Below, piece by piece: positions 30,527 to 38,596 of a stretch of 41,032 bases of DNA (positions are counted from its first letter, which is position 1; every line of letters starts with the position of its first letter). The translations under genes and the position numbers were made by a program. The stretch lies in contig JAFTKK010000034.1 in assembly GCA_017453325.1 (NCBI GenBank), positions 1 to 41,032 on the forward strand. The letters are read 5' to 3'. The stretch is from Clostridia bacterium. GTDB taxonomy: Bacteria; Bacillota; Clostridia; Oscillospirales; CAG-272. The notes beneath the pieces were generated by a model. The model searched no databases. It was not told the DNA's origin and saw only the letters and a program-made list of their open reading frames with translations.

Positions 30527-32710
30527 TTATTCCCAAGCTACGCCGTTGGCATCCGCACCGGAGGCTCCGCTGCCACCGGAAGAAACGGAAGCATTGCTGT
30601 CACCCAGCACGATCACCAACGCAGACATGCTGCAGGGCATTTTTACCGTGACCTCGGTGCCGTCGATCTTCGCGTTCAGATACTCGCCCTCGCCGAGCGT
30701 CATGCTTTTTGTCTTGCCAAGCGAAGCAAAATCGGCACTGTCCGTGACCTCGTTTGTCATGCCACGCGACGGCATGATCGCCACAACTTTACCGCCCGTA
30801 CAGGCATACCCGTTTTCGGTATCAATGGCCGAGTTACCGCCGGAATTGGAGATCACAACCGTTCGTCCCCCCGAAAAGAGCACGCCCCCCTCGGTGCGGC
30901 TGTTGGAATCGATACCGTCACCCGTGCAATAAATATAAACCGTTCCGTCAGCGATCTCAATGGCCGTACCGGAGGTAGCCGTTGCGTTCATACCGTCATC
31001 CGAAGCACAGATGGAAAGCCTTCCGCCAAGCACCTTGATATTGCTGCCCTCAGCGCCCTCATAAGAGCTGCTTACCGTAACATCACCGCCCGACACGGTC
31101 AAGGTGCCGTCGGCGTGCAAGCCATCGTCATTGCTGTACACCGCGAGCGTACCGCCGCTCACCGTGACATCACCGCGCGGCGTAGCACCGTTTTCCGGCG
31201 TGGTATCGTTGTTTGCATGAACGGCATCGTCATAGGACTTGATGCGCACTCTCCCCGCCGTCATCGTGATGGCATTGGCTGCCTTTATACCCTTGGTAGA
31301 ATAATCACCCTTATCGCTGTTTCCCTCGTTCATGCCGCCGGGGCCACCAAAGCCACCGGGGCCGCCAAAACCGTTGCCGGCACTTGCCGTGGTATAATTG
31401 GTCCAGCCTACCGTCAGCGTACCGCTTTGATGGCTGACCGCCAGGGTATCGTAGCTATCGTTTCTCGTTTTATACGAGGAGCATGCAACATAGCTTTCCT
31501 CCTGCCCCTTTTCCTGCGTGGCACTATACATATAGACCGCCAGCTTGGCATAATCGGCGCGCTTGGCAAAGCGATAGTAATAATACGTAGTACCACCTCC
31601 ACCACCGGGGCGCTTGGAGGCAGCTGTGACGGTCTCGTAGCTATCGGGAACCTCGACCCATAGCACATCCTCGTCGCTGTTATAATACTTTACCGCATAG
31701 TGGTAGGATGCTGTGATGGCGCGCAAATAATACTCATCCTCGTCCGTGGCGGTCACCTCCTCGGAGGAGGAGCAGTAACGGTCGGTATAAATATTCAATA
31801 CCGTTTCGTCGCCTTCGATCACCACGTCATAAGCAGCATCAATGCCGTCACACGCTGCACCTACGGTGTGCGTTCCGCCCAACACGCTCACGGTTCCTCG
31901 TTGATTTCCCTTTTCGGAAATATCACTGTTTGTGGTCTTGATGCCGTCGCCCTTTGTGGCAATCAATGTCGTGCTGCCACTTTCGAGCGTCACACTGTCA
32001 TTGCCCTTGAGGGCGTTGTCTGTACAGTTCACAAGTAAGGTAAGATTTTTCACCTGCAAATCGTCCTTGGTGTGGATGCCGTTGTTGTTGGCGGAAACCA
32101 CAAAAAGCTTTCCCTTACCCGCAATCTCAAGATCGACCTCGGCATGGATCGCACCCGCATACAGCGTTTCGTCATTTTCATCAACCGCGGCACGCATATC
32201 GTAAATATAATTCGCATGATCCTTTTTTGCGGTCAAGGTCACCTCGTTCCCGCTTTTGATCAACACGGGATTGCCCTCTCCCGACACAAGTGAAAAGCCC
32301 GTAAGCTCCAAGTCGAGCTTATAATCGTCTCCCACATCAATCACAATATTGCCGCGCAGCTTACCGGATATAGCATAGACCGAATCCTCGCTAAGCGCTG
32401 TGAAGGTCACCGTGCTCCCTTCGACAGTATAGCAATCGGCCGTCCCCGACACGCAAGTAACGGTCACATCAACCACATTCTCCTCAAAATACCCTTCGTA
32501 CAGTGCCAAATTCGAGGTATCAAGCGACTCAAAAGTTGGCACCTCAATAGGGGGATCCGCTTCCTCCTTATTGGCTTTCACGATCAATATGATCGCAATC
32601 ACCGCAAGGATCAGCAAAGCAGCAGCCGCCAAGCTCAAGCACAAGATCCTCTTATCTATTACCGTTTTGACCGTTTTTGCTCCACGCTTCTTTTTTCTTG
32701 CGTTATTCAT
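30527..32710 (-). CDS. Membrane-anchored beta-helical carbohydrate-binding-domain protein
   Basis: 727 residues. A Lys/Arg-rich start and one membrane segment (about 22-46) without a cleavage motif make it a type II anchored surface protein. The outer part contains beta-helix-type repeats of short Gly/Asp/Asn turns (DGIKTTNSDI, DGIDAAYDVV, DDAVHANNDT, DDGLHADGTL, DDGMNATATS, DGIDSNSRTE) as in the carbohydrate-binding domain family (DUF4353 type). A Gly/Pro-rich stretch lies around residues 445-460. GGGGAGG is the ribosome binding site. It is third in an operon with VTC and DUF4956 genes, which often neighbour each other in Firmicutes; the joint role is not established. Confidence 0.83.
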   Translation of the reverse strand: MNNARKKKRGAKTVKTVIDKRILCLSLAAAALLILAVIAIILIVKANKEEADPPIEVPTFESLDTSNLALYEGYFEENVVDVTVTCVSGTADCYTVEGSTVTFTALSEDSVYAISGKLRGNIVIDVGDDYKLDLELTGFSLVSGEGNPVLIKSGNEVTLTAKKDHANYIYDMRAAVDENDETLYAGAIHAEVDLEIAGKGKLFVVSANNNGIHTKDDLQVKNLTLLVNCTDNALKGNDSVTLESGSTTLIATKGDGIKTTNSDISEKGNQRGTVSVLGGTHTVGAACDGIDAAYDVVIEGDETVLNIYTDRYCSSSEEVTATDEDEYYLRAITASYHYAVKYYNSDEDVLWVEVPDSYETVTAASKRPGGGGGTTYYYYRFAKRADYAKLAVYMYSATQEKGQEESYVACSSYKTRNDSYDTLAVSHQSGTLTVGWTNYTTASAGNGFGGPGGFGGPGGMNEGNSDKGDYSTKGIKAANAITMTAGRVRIKSYDDAVHANNDTTPENGATPRGDVTVSGGTLAVYSNDDGLHADGTLTVSGGDVTVSSSYEGAEGSNIKVLGGRLSICASDDGMNATATSGTAIEIADGTVYIYCTGDGIDSNSRTEGGVLFSGGRTVVISNSGGNSAIDTENGYACTGGKVVAIMPSRGMTNEVTDSADFASLGKTKSMTLGEGEYLNAKIDGTEVTVKMPCSMSALVIVLGDSNASVSSGGSGASGADANGVAWE

Positions 32711-32747
32711 GCATCAGCACCTCCCCTTACAAGCACCGCGCGCCCTT

Positions 32748-33416
32748 TCACAGCTCCTCCCCGTTTTCCGCGGCCTCACACAGCGAAATTTCCAAATTTC
32801 CGTTGCGGCAGCGCAGCTCGTCGATCATGCTCTTGGCAGTATGGCGATCCTTCATTTCAATACGGTAATGCAGCTTATAAAGGCTGCCCATATTGGCGGT
32901 TTTCACTGCCAGCAATGCGTGCGTAGCGGTATATTTTTCAAATATGTCCTCAAATGCATCGGAAAACTGCAACGATTCCGGCACGGTAATGCGCAGCTCT
33001 TGCGCACGCTCGCGGCGAAATGGCAGCATGGGTAAAAGCACCATGAGGCAGGAAACGGTAATCGCCACAAAAATCGCGACAAAAAGATATCCTGCCGCAA
33101 GTGCAAGACCTACGGTCATGGACAAAAATATCGCAGAAATCTCACGTGCGCGCCCTGCCACCGAGCGAAAGCGCACCAAAGAAAATGCGCCCATCACAGC
33201 TACACCCGTGCCTACATTGCCGTTCACCATCAAAATCACAGTTTCCACGATCATGGGCAGGAGCACGAGTGATGTCAAAAAGCCCGTCGAAGCGCGTGTG
33301 CGGAAGCCGGCGGCAAAGGCCACCAACGCACCGCAAAGCAACGCCGCAGCGGTCAGCAAAAAATAATTTTTCAGCGTTAGGCCGTCAACCAAAACAGAGG
33401 TTAGCATATCAGGCAT
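32748..33416 (-). CDS. DUF4956 membrane protein
   Basis: 222 residues from the ATG of MPDMLTSVLVDGLTLKNYFL (AAAGGAG 9 nt upstream). Four likely membrane segments (about 18-38, 45-65, 70-90 and 97-125) with the conserved GAFSLVRFRSVAGRAREI motif of DUF4956, then a cytoplasmic domain with about 85 residues (ERAQELRITVPESLQFSDAF ...). DUF4956 proteins are commonly encoded next to VTC/polyphosphate polymerase-domain proteins; their molecular role is unknown. It overlaps the VTC gene by 8 nt, so translation is coupled. Confidence 0.88.
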   Translation of the reverse strand: MPDMLTSVLVDGLTLKNYFLLTAAALLCGALVAFAAGFRTRASTGFLTSLVLLPMIVETVILMVNGNVGTGVAVMGAFSLVRFRSVAGRAREISAIFLSMTVGLALAAGYLFVAIFVAITVSCLMVLLPMLPFRRERAQELRITVPESLQFSDAFEDIFEKYTATHALLAVKTANMGSLYKLHYRIEMKDRHTAKSMIDELRCRNGNLEISLCEAAENGEEL

Positions 33417-34146
33417 ACTGTATTTCTCCTTTTTCTCTTGTATTCTCATTTACACCGAAAACGGTGTGAAAAAACATGGTGTACGCTGTTCCGTATTTGG
33501 AAAAGGACGTGGGAAAGATACGACAGCTGTCAAGCGCATGTGACAAAAAAAGCGGCATCGCACCCTCGGTCTTGATCTCCATTAGAACGGCATCCTCACC
33601 CGTCACAGCTGTACCGTGATCTCCCCGTGTAAAATCAAGATCGACGGTGCGATAACGGACGTTTCTATCAAATGTAAGGCGCACGGAGGGTGTGTTTTTC
33701 ACCACATATGCCTCCCTTTCGTAAAAAATCAATGCTGCGGGCATCGGGCACCCCCACGTGCGCCACGCGTAATCGATCTCACGCATGATCTGTGTGTCAC
33801 AGGGCAAAATTCCGTCGACAAGATACCGCATGATCACAGAAAGCGGCAAAGCCTCGCGACGTTTATAGACCACACCCTCACACTTCTTTTTGATCTCAAG
33901 AAAAGCCAAATCCCCCTCCCCCACGCATCCGTAGGTGCGCACACGCAGCTTTTCCTTGTAATTGCTTGCTTCTATCGAGCTGCGTATCATACGGAAATCA
34001 GGGGTGTCAAGATACAGGCTCCCCACCGTGCTTTTCGAATAGCGATCGGGGGTCAGTTCTCGCTCAATTAAGGTCATCAAAGCGGCATACTGCGCACGTG
34101 TAAGCATATATTTCTTTTCCGTGCGCCGAAAAATGCAAACAGCCAA
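33409..34146 (-). CDS. Polyphosphate polymerase (VTC) domain protein
   Basis: I place the start at a TTG preceded by GGAGG at 7 nt, giving 245 residues that begin MAVCIFRRTEKKYMLTRAQY. The frame is open further upstream, but it has no good ribosome binding site there. The VTC tunnel-fold features are present: R-x-E-x-K-Y near the start, VGSLYLDTPDF, KEKLRVRTYG, FLEIKKKCEGVVYKRR and LMEIKTEGAMP (basic and acidic residues of the active-site tunnel). Relatives bind or make polyphosphate. First gene of an operon with DUF4956 and the carbohydrate-binding-type protein. Confidence 0.87.
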   Translation of the reverse strand: MAVCIFRRTEKKYMLTRAQYAALMTLIERELTPDRYSKSTVGSLYLDTPDFRMIRSSIEASNYKEKLRVRTYGCVGEGDLAFLEIKKKCEGVVYKRREALPLSVIMRYLVDGILPCDTQIMREIDYAWRTWGCPMPAALIFYEREAYVVKNTPSVRLTFDRNVRYRTVDLDFTRGDHGTAVTGEDAVLMEIKTEGAMPLFLSHALDSCRIFPTSFSKYGTAYTMFFHTVFGVNENTREKGEIQYA

Positions 34147-34167
34147 GCCATCACCTCCCACGCTGCC

Positions 34168-34173
34168 ATTATA
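34168..34173 (-). promoter_or_regulatory. -10 box of the VTC operon
   Basis: TATAAT on the minus strand, about 22 nt before the TTG start. The -35 position falls inside the 21-bp inverted repeat and is not a good TTGACA match. Confidence 0.6.
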
Positions 34174-34179
34174 CATACC

Positions 34180-34224
34180 AAACTGAAAAAAAGCTGAAAT
34201 CAAATTTCAGCTTTTTTTCAGTTT
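34180..34224. promoter_or_regulatory. 21-bp perfect inverted repeat: probable response-regulator operator
   Basis: Two 21-bp arms, AAACTGAAAAAAAGCTGAAAT and its complement, are separated by CAA. Each arm holds two TTTCAG half-sites with an 11-bp period, the spacing used by OmpR/PhoB-type regulators. The repeat lies between divergent genes, covers the -35 position of the VTC promoter and ends 15 nt before the -35 of the response-regulator promoter. It also resembles a terminator (T runs on both sides), but nothing is transcribed into it from either side. Confidence 0.6.
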
Positions 34225-34239
34225 TATAGGGTATGATAA

Positions 34240-34268
34240 TTGCGAATATCCAATAAGTATGTTAGAAT
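34240..34268 (+). promoter_or_regulatory. Promoter of the two-component genes
   Basis: TTGCGA, 17-nt spacer, TAGAAT, ending 22 nt before the ATG. Confidence 0.65.
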
Positions 34269-34290
34269 AATTGAAAAAGGGGGTGAAGCC

Positions 34291-34974
34291 ATGCGAATTT
34301 TGGTCGTAGAGGACGAAGCGCGCTTGTCGGATGCACTATGTGAGATCCTTCGCGCACAAAAATATATGGTAGATGCGGTCTTTGACGGGCAAACCGGGCT
34401 TTCCTTTGCCGAGGGCGGTGCGTATGATCTGATCATTTTAGATGTTATGCTGCCTACCCTAAACGGCTTTGAGGTTGTATCTGCCCTGCGCCGCCGCAAA
34501 TGCGAAACACCCGTTTTGATGTTGACCGCCAAGGATCTGGTACCGGACAAGGTCAAGGGACTGGACGCAGGCGCCGACGATTACATGACAAAGCCTTTTT
34601 CCCCCGAGGAGCTGCTTGCCCGCATACGCGTCCTCACACGCCGCCGCGGCGAGGTATTGCTCGACACTCTCGCCTTTGATGATATTTCGCTCTCTCTTGC
34701 CTCCTGTGAGCTCTCCTGTATTCATACCGCCAAAACGGTGCGTCTCAACTATAAAGAAACCGAATTGCTCAAGCTATTCCTCACCCATCCCAACCGCATT
34801 TTTTCCAAGGATGAGCTTATCTTAAAGGTATGGGGATACGATTCGGAGGCAAGCGATAACAACGTGGAGGCTTATATTTCTTTTCTTCGAAAAAAGCTTA
34901 GCTTTATTGGCTCTCGTTGTCAACCGGTGGCGCTGAAAAAAATCGGCTATAAATTAGAGGTAACCGTATGCTAA
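34291..34974 (+). CDS. OmpR-family response regulator
   Basis: 227 residues from the ATG of MRILVVEDEARLSDALCEIL, with AGGGGGTGA upstream. The receiver domain has the acidic pair (VEDE), phosphoacceptor Asp51 in IILDVMLPTLNG, the Thr of MLTAKD and the Lys of KPFSPEEL. The winged-helix DNA-binding domain (about 130-225) ends with SKDELILKVWGYDSEASDNN and VEAYISFLRKKL. It overlaps the kinase gene by 7 nt. A likely target is the double TTTCAG palindrome between it and the VTC operon. Confidence 0.95.
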   Translation: MRILVVEDEARLSDALCEILRAQKYMVDAVFDGQTGLSFAEGGAYDLIILDVMLPTLNGFEVVSALRRRKCETPVLMLTAKDLVPDKVKGLDAGADDYMTKPFSPEELLARIRVLTRRRGEVLLDTLAFDDISLSLASCELSCIHTAKTVRLNYKETELLKLFLTHPNRIFSKDELILKVWGYDSEASDNNVEAYISFLRKKLSFIGSRCQPVALKKIGYKLEVTVC

Positions 34975-36215
34975 AAAAACTCAAACGTCGCTTTATCTTG
35001 ATTAATATGTCGCTCGTGCTTGTGATTTTGACAGTCCTCTTTTGTGCGATCCTGATCCTCACCTACCGTACGCAGGTCGCCGAAGTGAACGCCTCGCTTG
35101 AGCTCGCGCTTGAGCAAAACGGCAAGCTACTGCGTCCCGGTGGCCCCAACGCTGCCGAACCGCCCGAAAGCGGCGGCAATAACGATCACAAAGCACCCTT
35201 GCCCTATGTGTTTGCGGGCACGGTGTTAGTCGATCACGCAGGCAATATTCTCGCACAGCAAAACCTTGACGGCACCATGACTGCGGAACAACTAAGTCAA
35301 GCTGTGGCTGCAGTCCTTGCTTCCGACGACCAAACAGCCAAGGTATCGGATATGGCACTTATTTACGCCAAGCGGCAGACCCCTGACGGTATACGCATCG
35401 CCTTTGCCTCAAGCGACCATATTACCGTTACCGTACGAAACACGGCGCTGGTCGCAGGATTTGCTTGTCTTGCGGCAGTTGTGGTCTTTTATTTTGTCAG
35501 CCGTCTGCTCGCTGCCATTGCCATACGTCCTACTGCCGAGGCATGGGCGAAACAAAAACAGTTCGTAGCGGACGCCTCCCACGATCTGCGCACGCCTTTG
35601 ACGGTGATCCTCGCCAACACAGAGCTTCTCCGCCAGCATAAGGAGGATAGCGTCGCCGCGCAGTGGAAATGGATCGAAAGCACCGAGGCTGAGGCGTTGC
35701 AGATGAAAGAGATGACCGGTGCACTGATCGATCTCGCACAGGCCGAAGCGGCAACCGAGCTATTGACCCTGGCCCCCACCAATGTCGGCGACCTTGCAGC
35801 ACAGGCCGTGCTGCAGTTTGAGCCCGTCGCCTTTGAAAAAAGCATTACGTTGGAAGCACATATTGACCCACACGTCATACTCAATGCCAACGCCACGGCA
35901 TTCACAAAGCTCCTCCACATTTTACTCGACAACGCCATCAAATACAGCCCTGCCGCAGCAACGGTTACCGTTTCGCTGAATGTGCACGGCAAAACGGCAA
36001 CGCTCTCGGTGCAAAACCTCGGCACCACCATCCCTGCCGAGGAGCTACCGCACCTCTTTGAACGCTTTTATCGCGTAGATAAAGCGCGAGGAGCGGGCGG
36101 CTTCGGTCTCGGACTTGCCATTGCCCAAAATTTGGCTAAAGCGCAGCACGCCACCATTGGTGTCAGCAGCGACGAACAAAATGGCACGGTGTTTACCGTC
36201 AGCTTTCGCCTATAA
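34968..36215 (+). CDS. Sensor histidine kinase
   Basis: 415 residues. Two membrane segments (about 9-31 and 156-178) flank an outside sensor domain of about 125 residues that matches no domain I know (Gly/Pro-rich near 55-65). There is no clear HAMP between the second segment and the dimerisation helix. The H-box is ASHDLRTPLTV (His205), with an N-box around LLDNAIKYSP, and ATP lid motifs GGFGLGLAIAQNLAK. The stop of the response-regulator gene overlaps its ATG, so both are made together. Confidence 0.93.
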   Translation: MLKKLKRRFILINMSLVLVILTVLFCAILILTYRTQVAEVNASLELALEQNGKLLRPGGPNAAEPPESGGNNDHKAPLPYVFAGTVLVDHAGNILAQQNLDGTMTAEQLSQAVAAVLASDDQTAKVSDMALIYAKRQTPDGIRIAFASSDHITVTVRNTALVAGFACLAAVVVFYFVSRLLAAIAIRPTAEAWAKQKQFVADASHDLRTPLTVILANTELLRQHKEDSVAAQWKWIESTEAEALQMKEMTGALIDLAQAEAATELLTLAPTNVGDLAAQAVLQFEPVAFEKSITLEAHIDPHVILNANATAFTKLLHILLDNAIKYSPAAATVTVSLNVHGKTATLSVQNLGTTIPAEELPHLFERFYRVDKARGAGGFGLGLAIAQNLAKAQHATIGVSSDEQNGTVFTVSFRL

Positions 36216-36276
36216 TCAAGTCAAAGGGGCTACGTCATTCGCACAGACCAAAAACACACGAAACAAATAAAAAATG

Positions 36277-36322
36277 AAGCCGCTTTTGCTATCAAATATC
36301 GATAGCATAGGCGGCTTTTTTG
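36277..36322 (+). terminator. Terminator of the two-component operon
   Basis: AAGCCGC / GCGGCTT with inner TGCTATC / GATAGCA, followed by a T run. Confidence 0.9.
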
Positions 36323-36459
36323 TTTTAAGGTAGAAATTCTTGCGAATTTCAATTTTTATGTGTGTTTTTTAGGGGCGCTCTCGGCACTCGACGTATATCT
36401 ATACGCCTATCATGCCGAGATCACGCCTTCTGCATCAAATGGCGCAGCCCCTTCATGTT
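36323..36459. other. Intergenic stretch with two hairpins
   Basis: No gene. It contains GAAATTC-TTGC-GAATTTC followed by AATTTTT, and a compound hairpin with CTCGGCA / TGCCGAG outside and CGTATA-TC-TATACG inside. Neither has a T run on the minus strand, so the end of the dehydrogenase operon transcript is not clear. Confidence 0.5.
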
Positions 36460-37458
36460 TTAAAGCTTCACACCGCAGCATGTCATCAGCGTGCGGTAAA
36501 GCTCCAGCTCGTAATCGGGGGTGTAGGGGTTTTCACGCTCACCGCGCACCATAGCCGCAAAAGCGGCCATCATGGCGTCGTAGCGGTCGTAGGGGCCCAC
36601 CGTTTTAAACGTACCCGGATCGCTCCAGCCATGCTCGCGGTAGGTGCGCACATCGGTGTACATCTCCTGCTGCGTGCCATATTCAAAGGGCTTGAGCTCC
36701 ACCGTGGCAAGGCTGCCCGTCACCACCAGCTGGCGGCGCAAATAACCGCCGTATTCCATTGCAACGGTCTTGGCAAAGGATATGCCGCGCGGATACTGAA
36801 ACACCGCCATACCAAAATCCTCCGCACTCACGCCCTCAACGCCCGTCGCGCGGTTCATCGGCAAAATGGCATCGGGCTTGCCCTGTATCTGCAAAATCAG
36901 ATCGATCAAATGACAGCCAAGATAAAACATCATTCCACCCGGATGCAGGCCCAGCCACTCACGCAGCTCGGCAGGATGGTGGCAGTCCATTTGCGCCTCC
37001 ACGCTGATGATCTCGCCAAGCTCCCCCGCCTTGATGCGCTCAAGAAGCTCCATTACCACGGGATTGTAGCGATACATATAGCCAAGATGCAGCGTCTTAC
37101 CGTTCTTCTTCACGGTCTTGATCAGCTTTTCAAAGGCCACCGGATCAATGCCCCCCGGCTTTTCCATGTGGATATGCTTGCCGTGCTCCGCCGCCATTTG
37201 TGCATACTTGGTCAGGCGCAGCTCCTCTGTCTCCACCGTCACGGCCTCGATGGTGGGATCGTTTAAGATCTCCTCAAGCGTCATTTCGCGATACCCCTCA
37301 AAAACAGATACGCGATTTCCTGCGGTCTCGCGCTCGTTCTCGGGCAGCGTATAGCCCACGACCTCAAACAGCTCGGGCTGCACCGTCAGCGAACGAAAGA
37401 TCTGTTTGGCGTGGCTGTTTTTATTGCAACCAATATGTGCAATTCTGACTTTTCTCAT
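36460..37458 (-). CDS. Gfo/Idh/MocA-family oxidoreductase
   Basis: 332 residues. N-terminal NAD(P) Rossmann domain: VRIAHIGCNKNSHAKQI, with GCNKN in place of the usual GxGxxG end, and the EKPGG motif in GKHIHMEKPGGID (the family's E-K-P). The C-terminal half has GLHPGGMMFYLGCHLIDLI, with the His pair expected near the active site. Members oxidise sugars or their derivatives. AAAGGAG is 7 nt before the ATG. It follows the MDR dehydrogenase by 12 nt; the pairing suggests a two-step sugar or inositol route. The substrate is unknown. Confidence 0.9.
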   Translation of the reverse strand: MRKVRIAHIGCNKNSHAKQIFRSLTVQPELFEVVGYTLPENERETAGNRVSVFEGYREMTLEEILNDPTIEAVTVETEELRLTKYAQMAAEHGKHIHMEKPGGIDPVAFEKLIKTVKKNGKTLHLGYMYRYNPVVMELLERIKAGELGEIISVEAQMDCHHPAELREWLGLHPGGMMFYLGCHLIDLILQIQGKPDAILPMNRATGVEGVSAEDFGMAVFQYPRGISFAKTVAMEYGGYLRRQLVVTGSLATVELKPFEYGTQQEMYTDVRTYREHGWSDPGTFKTVGPYDRYDAMMAAFAAMVRGERENPYTPDYELELYRTLMTCCGVKL

Positions 37459-37470
37459 ACCGTTTCTCCT

Positions 37471-38487
37471 TTATTGCAGCCGTAACCAGTCAAACTGCAC
37501 CACGCTGGGGAAATTCTTATCATGGATCAATCTGTCGTACACCGCAGCGCAGTCTGCGGGAGAATGGCTCTCGCCCGACAGGTGCGAGAAGGAAACGCGC
37601 CCAAAGGAAAGCAGCTTCAAAATGGCCTCAATATCATCGCGGTGCGTAAAATATCCGGGGTGGGATTCCTCCTCGGGGCGCGCATTGGTATGTGCGCCGA
37701 TCATAGTGATGCCGGGGCAATGCACCTTGCGATAATAATCGATGCTGAAATTTTTGTCGCGCGTGCAGCCGAGCAGCGCCACGCGTCCGAATCTCCTCAT
37801 GCAATCCAGCGCGCCGTCGAGCCCTGCGCCCACACCCGTGACCTCGATGGCTGCCGCAGCGCCGCCGCCCGTCACGGCCTTGACACGGTCGGCAAAGCCC
37901 TCCTCAAAGGGGTCAAAGGCATAGTCTGCACCGCCCGCAAGCGCCTGCTCTCTCCTCGATGCCACGGGGTCAACCGCCACGATCGGCACGGCACCCGCTG
38001 CACGCAGCAATGCAACCGCATATTGTCCGAGGAGCCCAAGCCCCATAACCAGCACGGGCTCACCTGCCTCGACGCGGCATTTGCGAATGGCTGCCATCGG
38101 GAAGGTTGCCACGAACACCTGCGCGGCAAGGGAAAAGGAAATGCCGTCGGGAATCTTGACCACGCGCGCCGCGGGAATCACGTTGTAGCGCTTGTGCTTG
38201 GTCCAAAAGCCGATCACGCGGTCACCCGGGACAAGGTCGGTTACCGCCTCGCCTACCTCCTCGACAATGCCCGAGGCGCTATAGCCCGCGCTGCGCGGGA
38301 AGGTCACGTTTGCGGCCTTTCGACCCTGCACGCTGTCAGAGCCGATGATATTGGCACGCTCGGTACCGGGGGAAACGGTCGTAAACGCGGTTCTGATCTT
38401 AACAAGGTCGCCCGTCACCGCGGGCAGCTCGGCATCTACAAGCTCTGCCGTATTGATTTTTGGAAATATAATACTTGGATTTATCAT
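37471..38487 (-). CDS. MDR-family dehydrogenase (alcohol-dehydrogenase-like, zinc ligands apparently missing)
   Basis: 338 residues from the ATG of MINPSIIFPKINTAELVDAE, with CGGAGGTG upstream. GroES-like domain with TVSPGTERANIIG in place of the catalytic Cys region and no G-H-E-x-x-G zinc motif (FPRSAGYSASGIVEEVGEAV instead). Rossmann domain with VLVMGLGLLGQYAVALLRAAG. Thus it is a medium-chain dehydrogenase likely lacking the catalytic zinc, like several sugar- or quinone-type members that pair with Gfo/Idh/MocA proteins. Co-transcribed with the next gene. Confidence 0.87.
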   Translation of the reverse strand: MINPSIIFPKINTAELVDAELPAVTGDLVKIRTAFTTVSPGTERANIIGSDSVQGRKAANVTFPRSAGYSASGIVEEVGEAVTDLVPGDRVIGFWTKHKRYNVIPAARVVKIPDGISFSLAAQVFVATFPMAAIRKCRVEAGEPVLVMGLGLLGQYAVALLRAAGAVPIVAVDPVASRREQALAGGADYAFDPFEEGFADRVKAVTGGGAAAAIEVTGVGAGLDGALDCMRRFGRVALLGCTRDKNFSIDYYRKVHCPGITMIGAHTNARPEEESHPGYFTHRDDIEAILKLLSFGRVSFSHLSGESHSPADCAAVYDRLIHDKNFPSVVQFDWLRLQ

Positions 38488-38514
38488 ATCAGCACCTCCG
38501 TATATGTTAAAAAA

Positions 38515-38520
38515 AGTATA
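38515..38520 (-). promoter_or_regulatory. -10 box of the dehydrogenase operon
   Basis: TATACT on the minus strand, 27 nt before the ATG. The -35 position is only a T run, so transcription probably depends on an activator. It almost touches the -35 of the divergent AraC promoter. Confidence 0.55.
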
Positions 38521-38525
38521 ACATA

Positions 38526-38554
38526 TTGACGAAACCAAAAAAATATGCTATGCT
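38526..38554 (+). promoter_or_regulatory. Promoter of the AraC regulator gene
   Basis: TTGACG, 17-nt spacer, TATGCT. Overlaps the expected -35 of the divergent dehydrogenase operon, so the two promoters compete. Confidence 0.75.
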
Positions 38555-38596
38555 CTAAAAAAAGGGTATTATTCTCCAAATGAAAGGCGGTGCGAT

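Noticed and set aside
29166..30932. 588-residue open frame opposite rimO
   Set aside because: Antisense to a well-identified gene; the long frame arises from GC-rich codon bias. No ribosome binding site or domain.
34180..34224. Simple bidirectional terminator
   Set aside because: Genes on both sides are transcribed away from it, so there is no transcript to end; the TTTCAG period favours an operator. Not excluded entirely.
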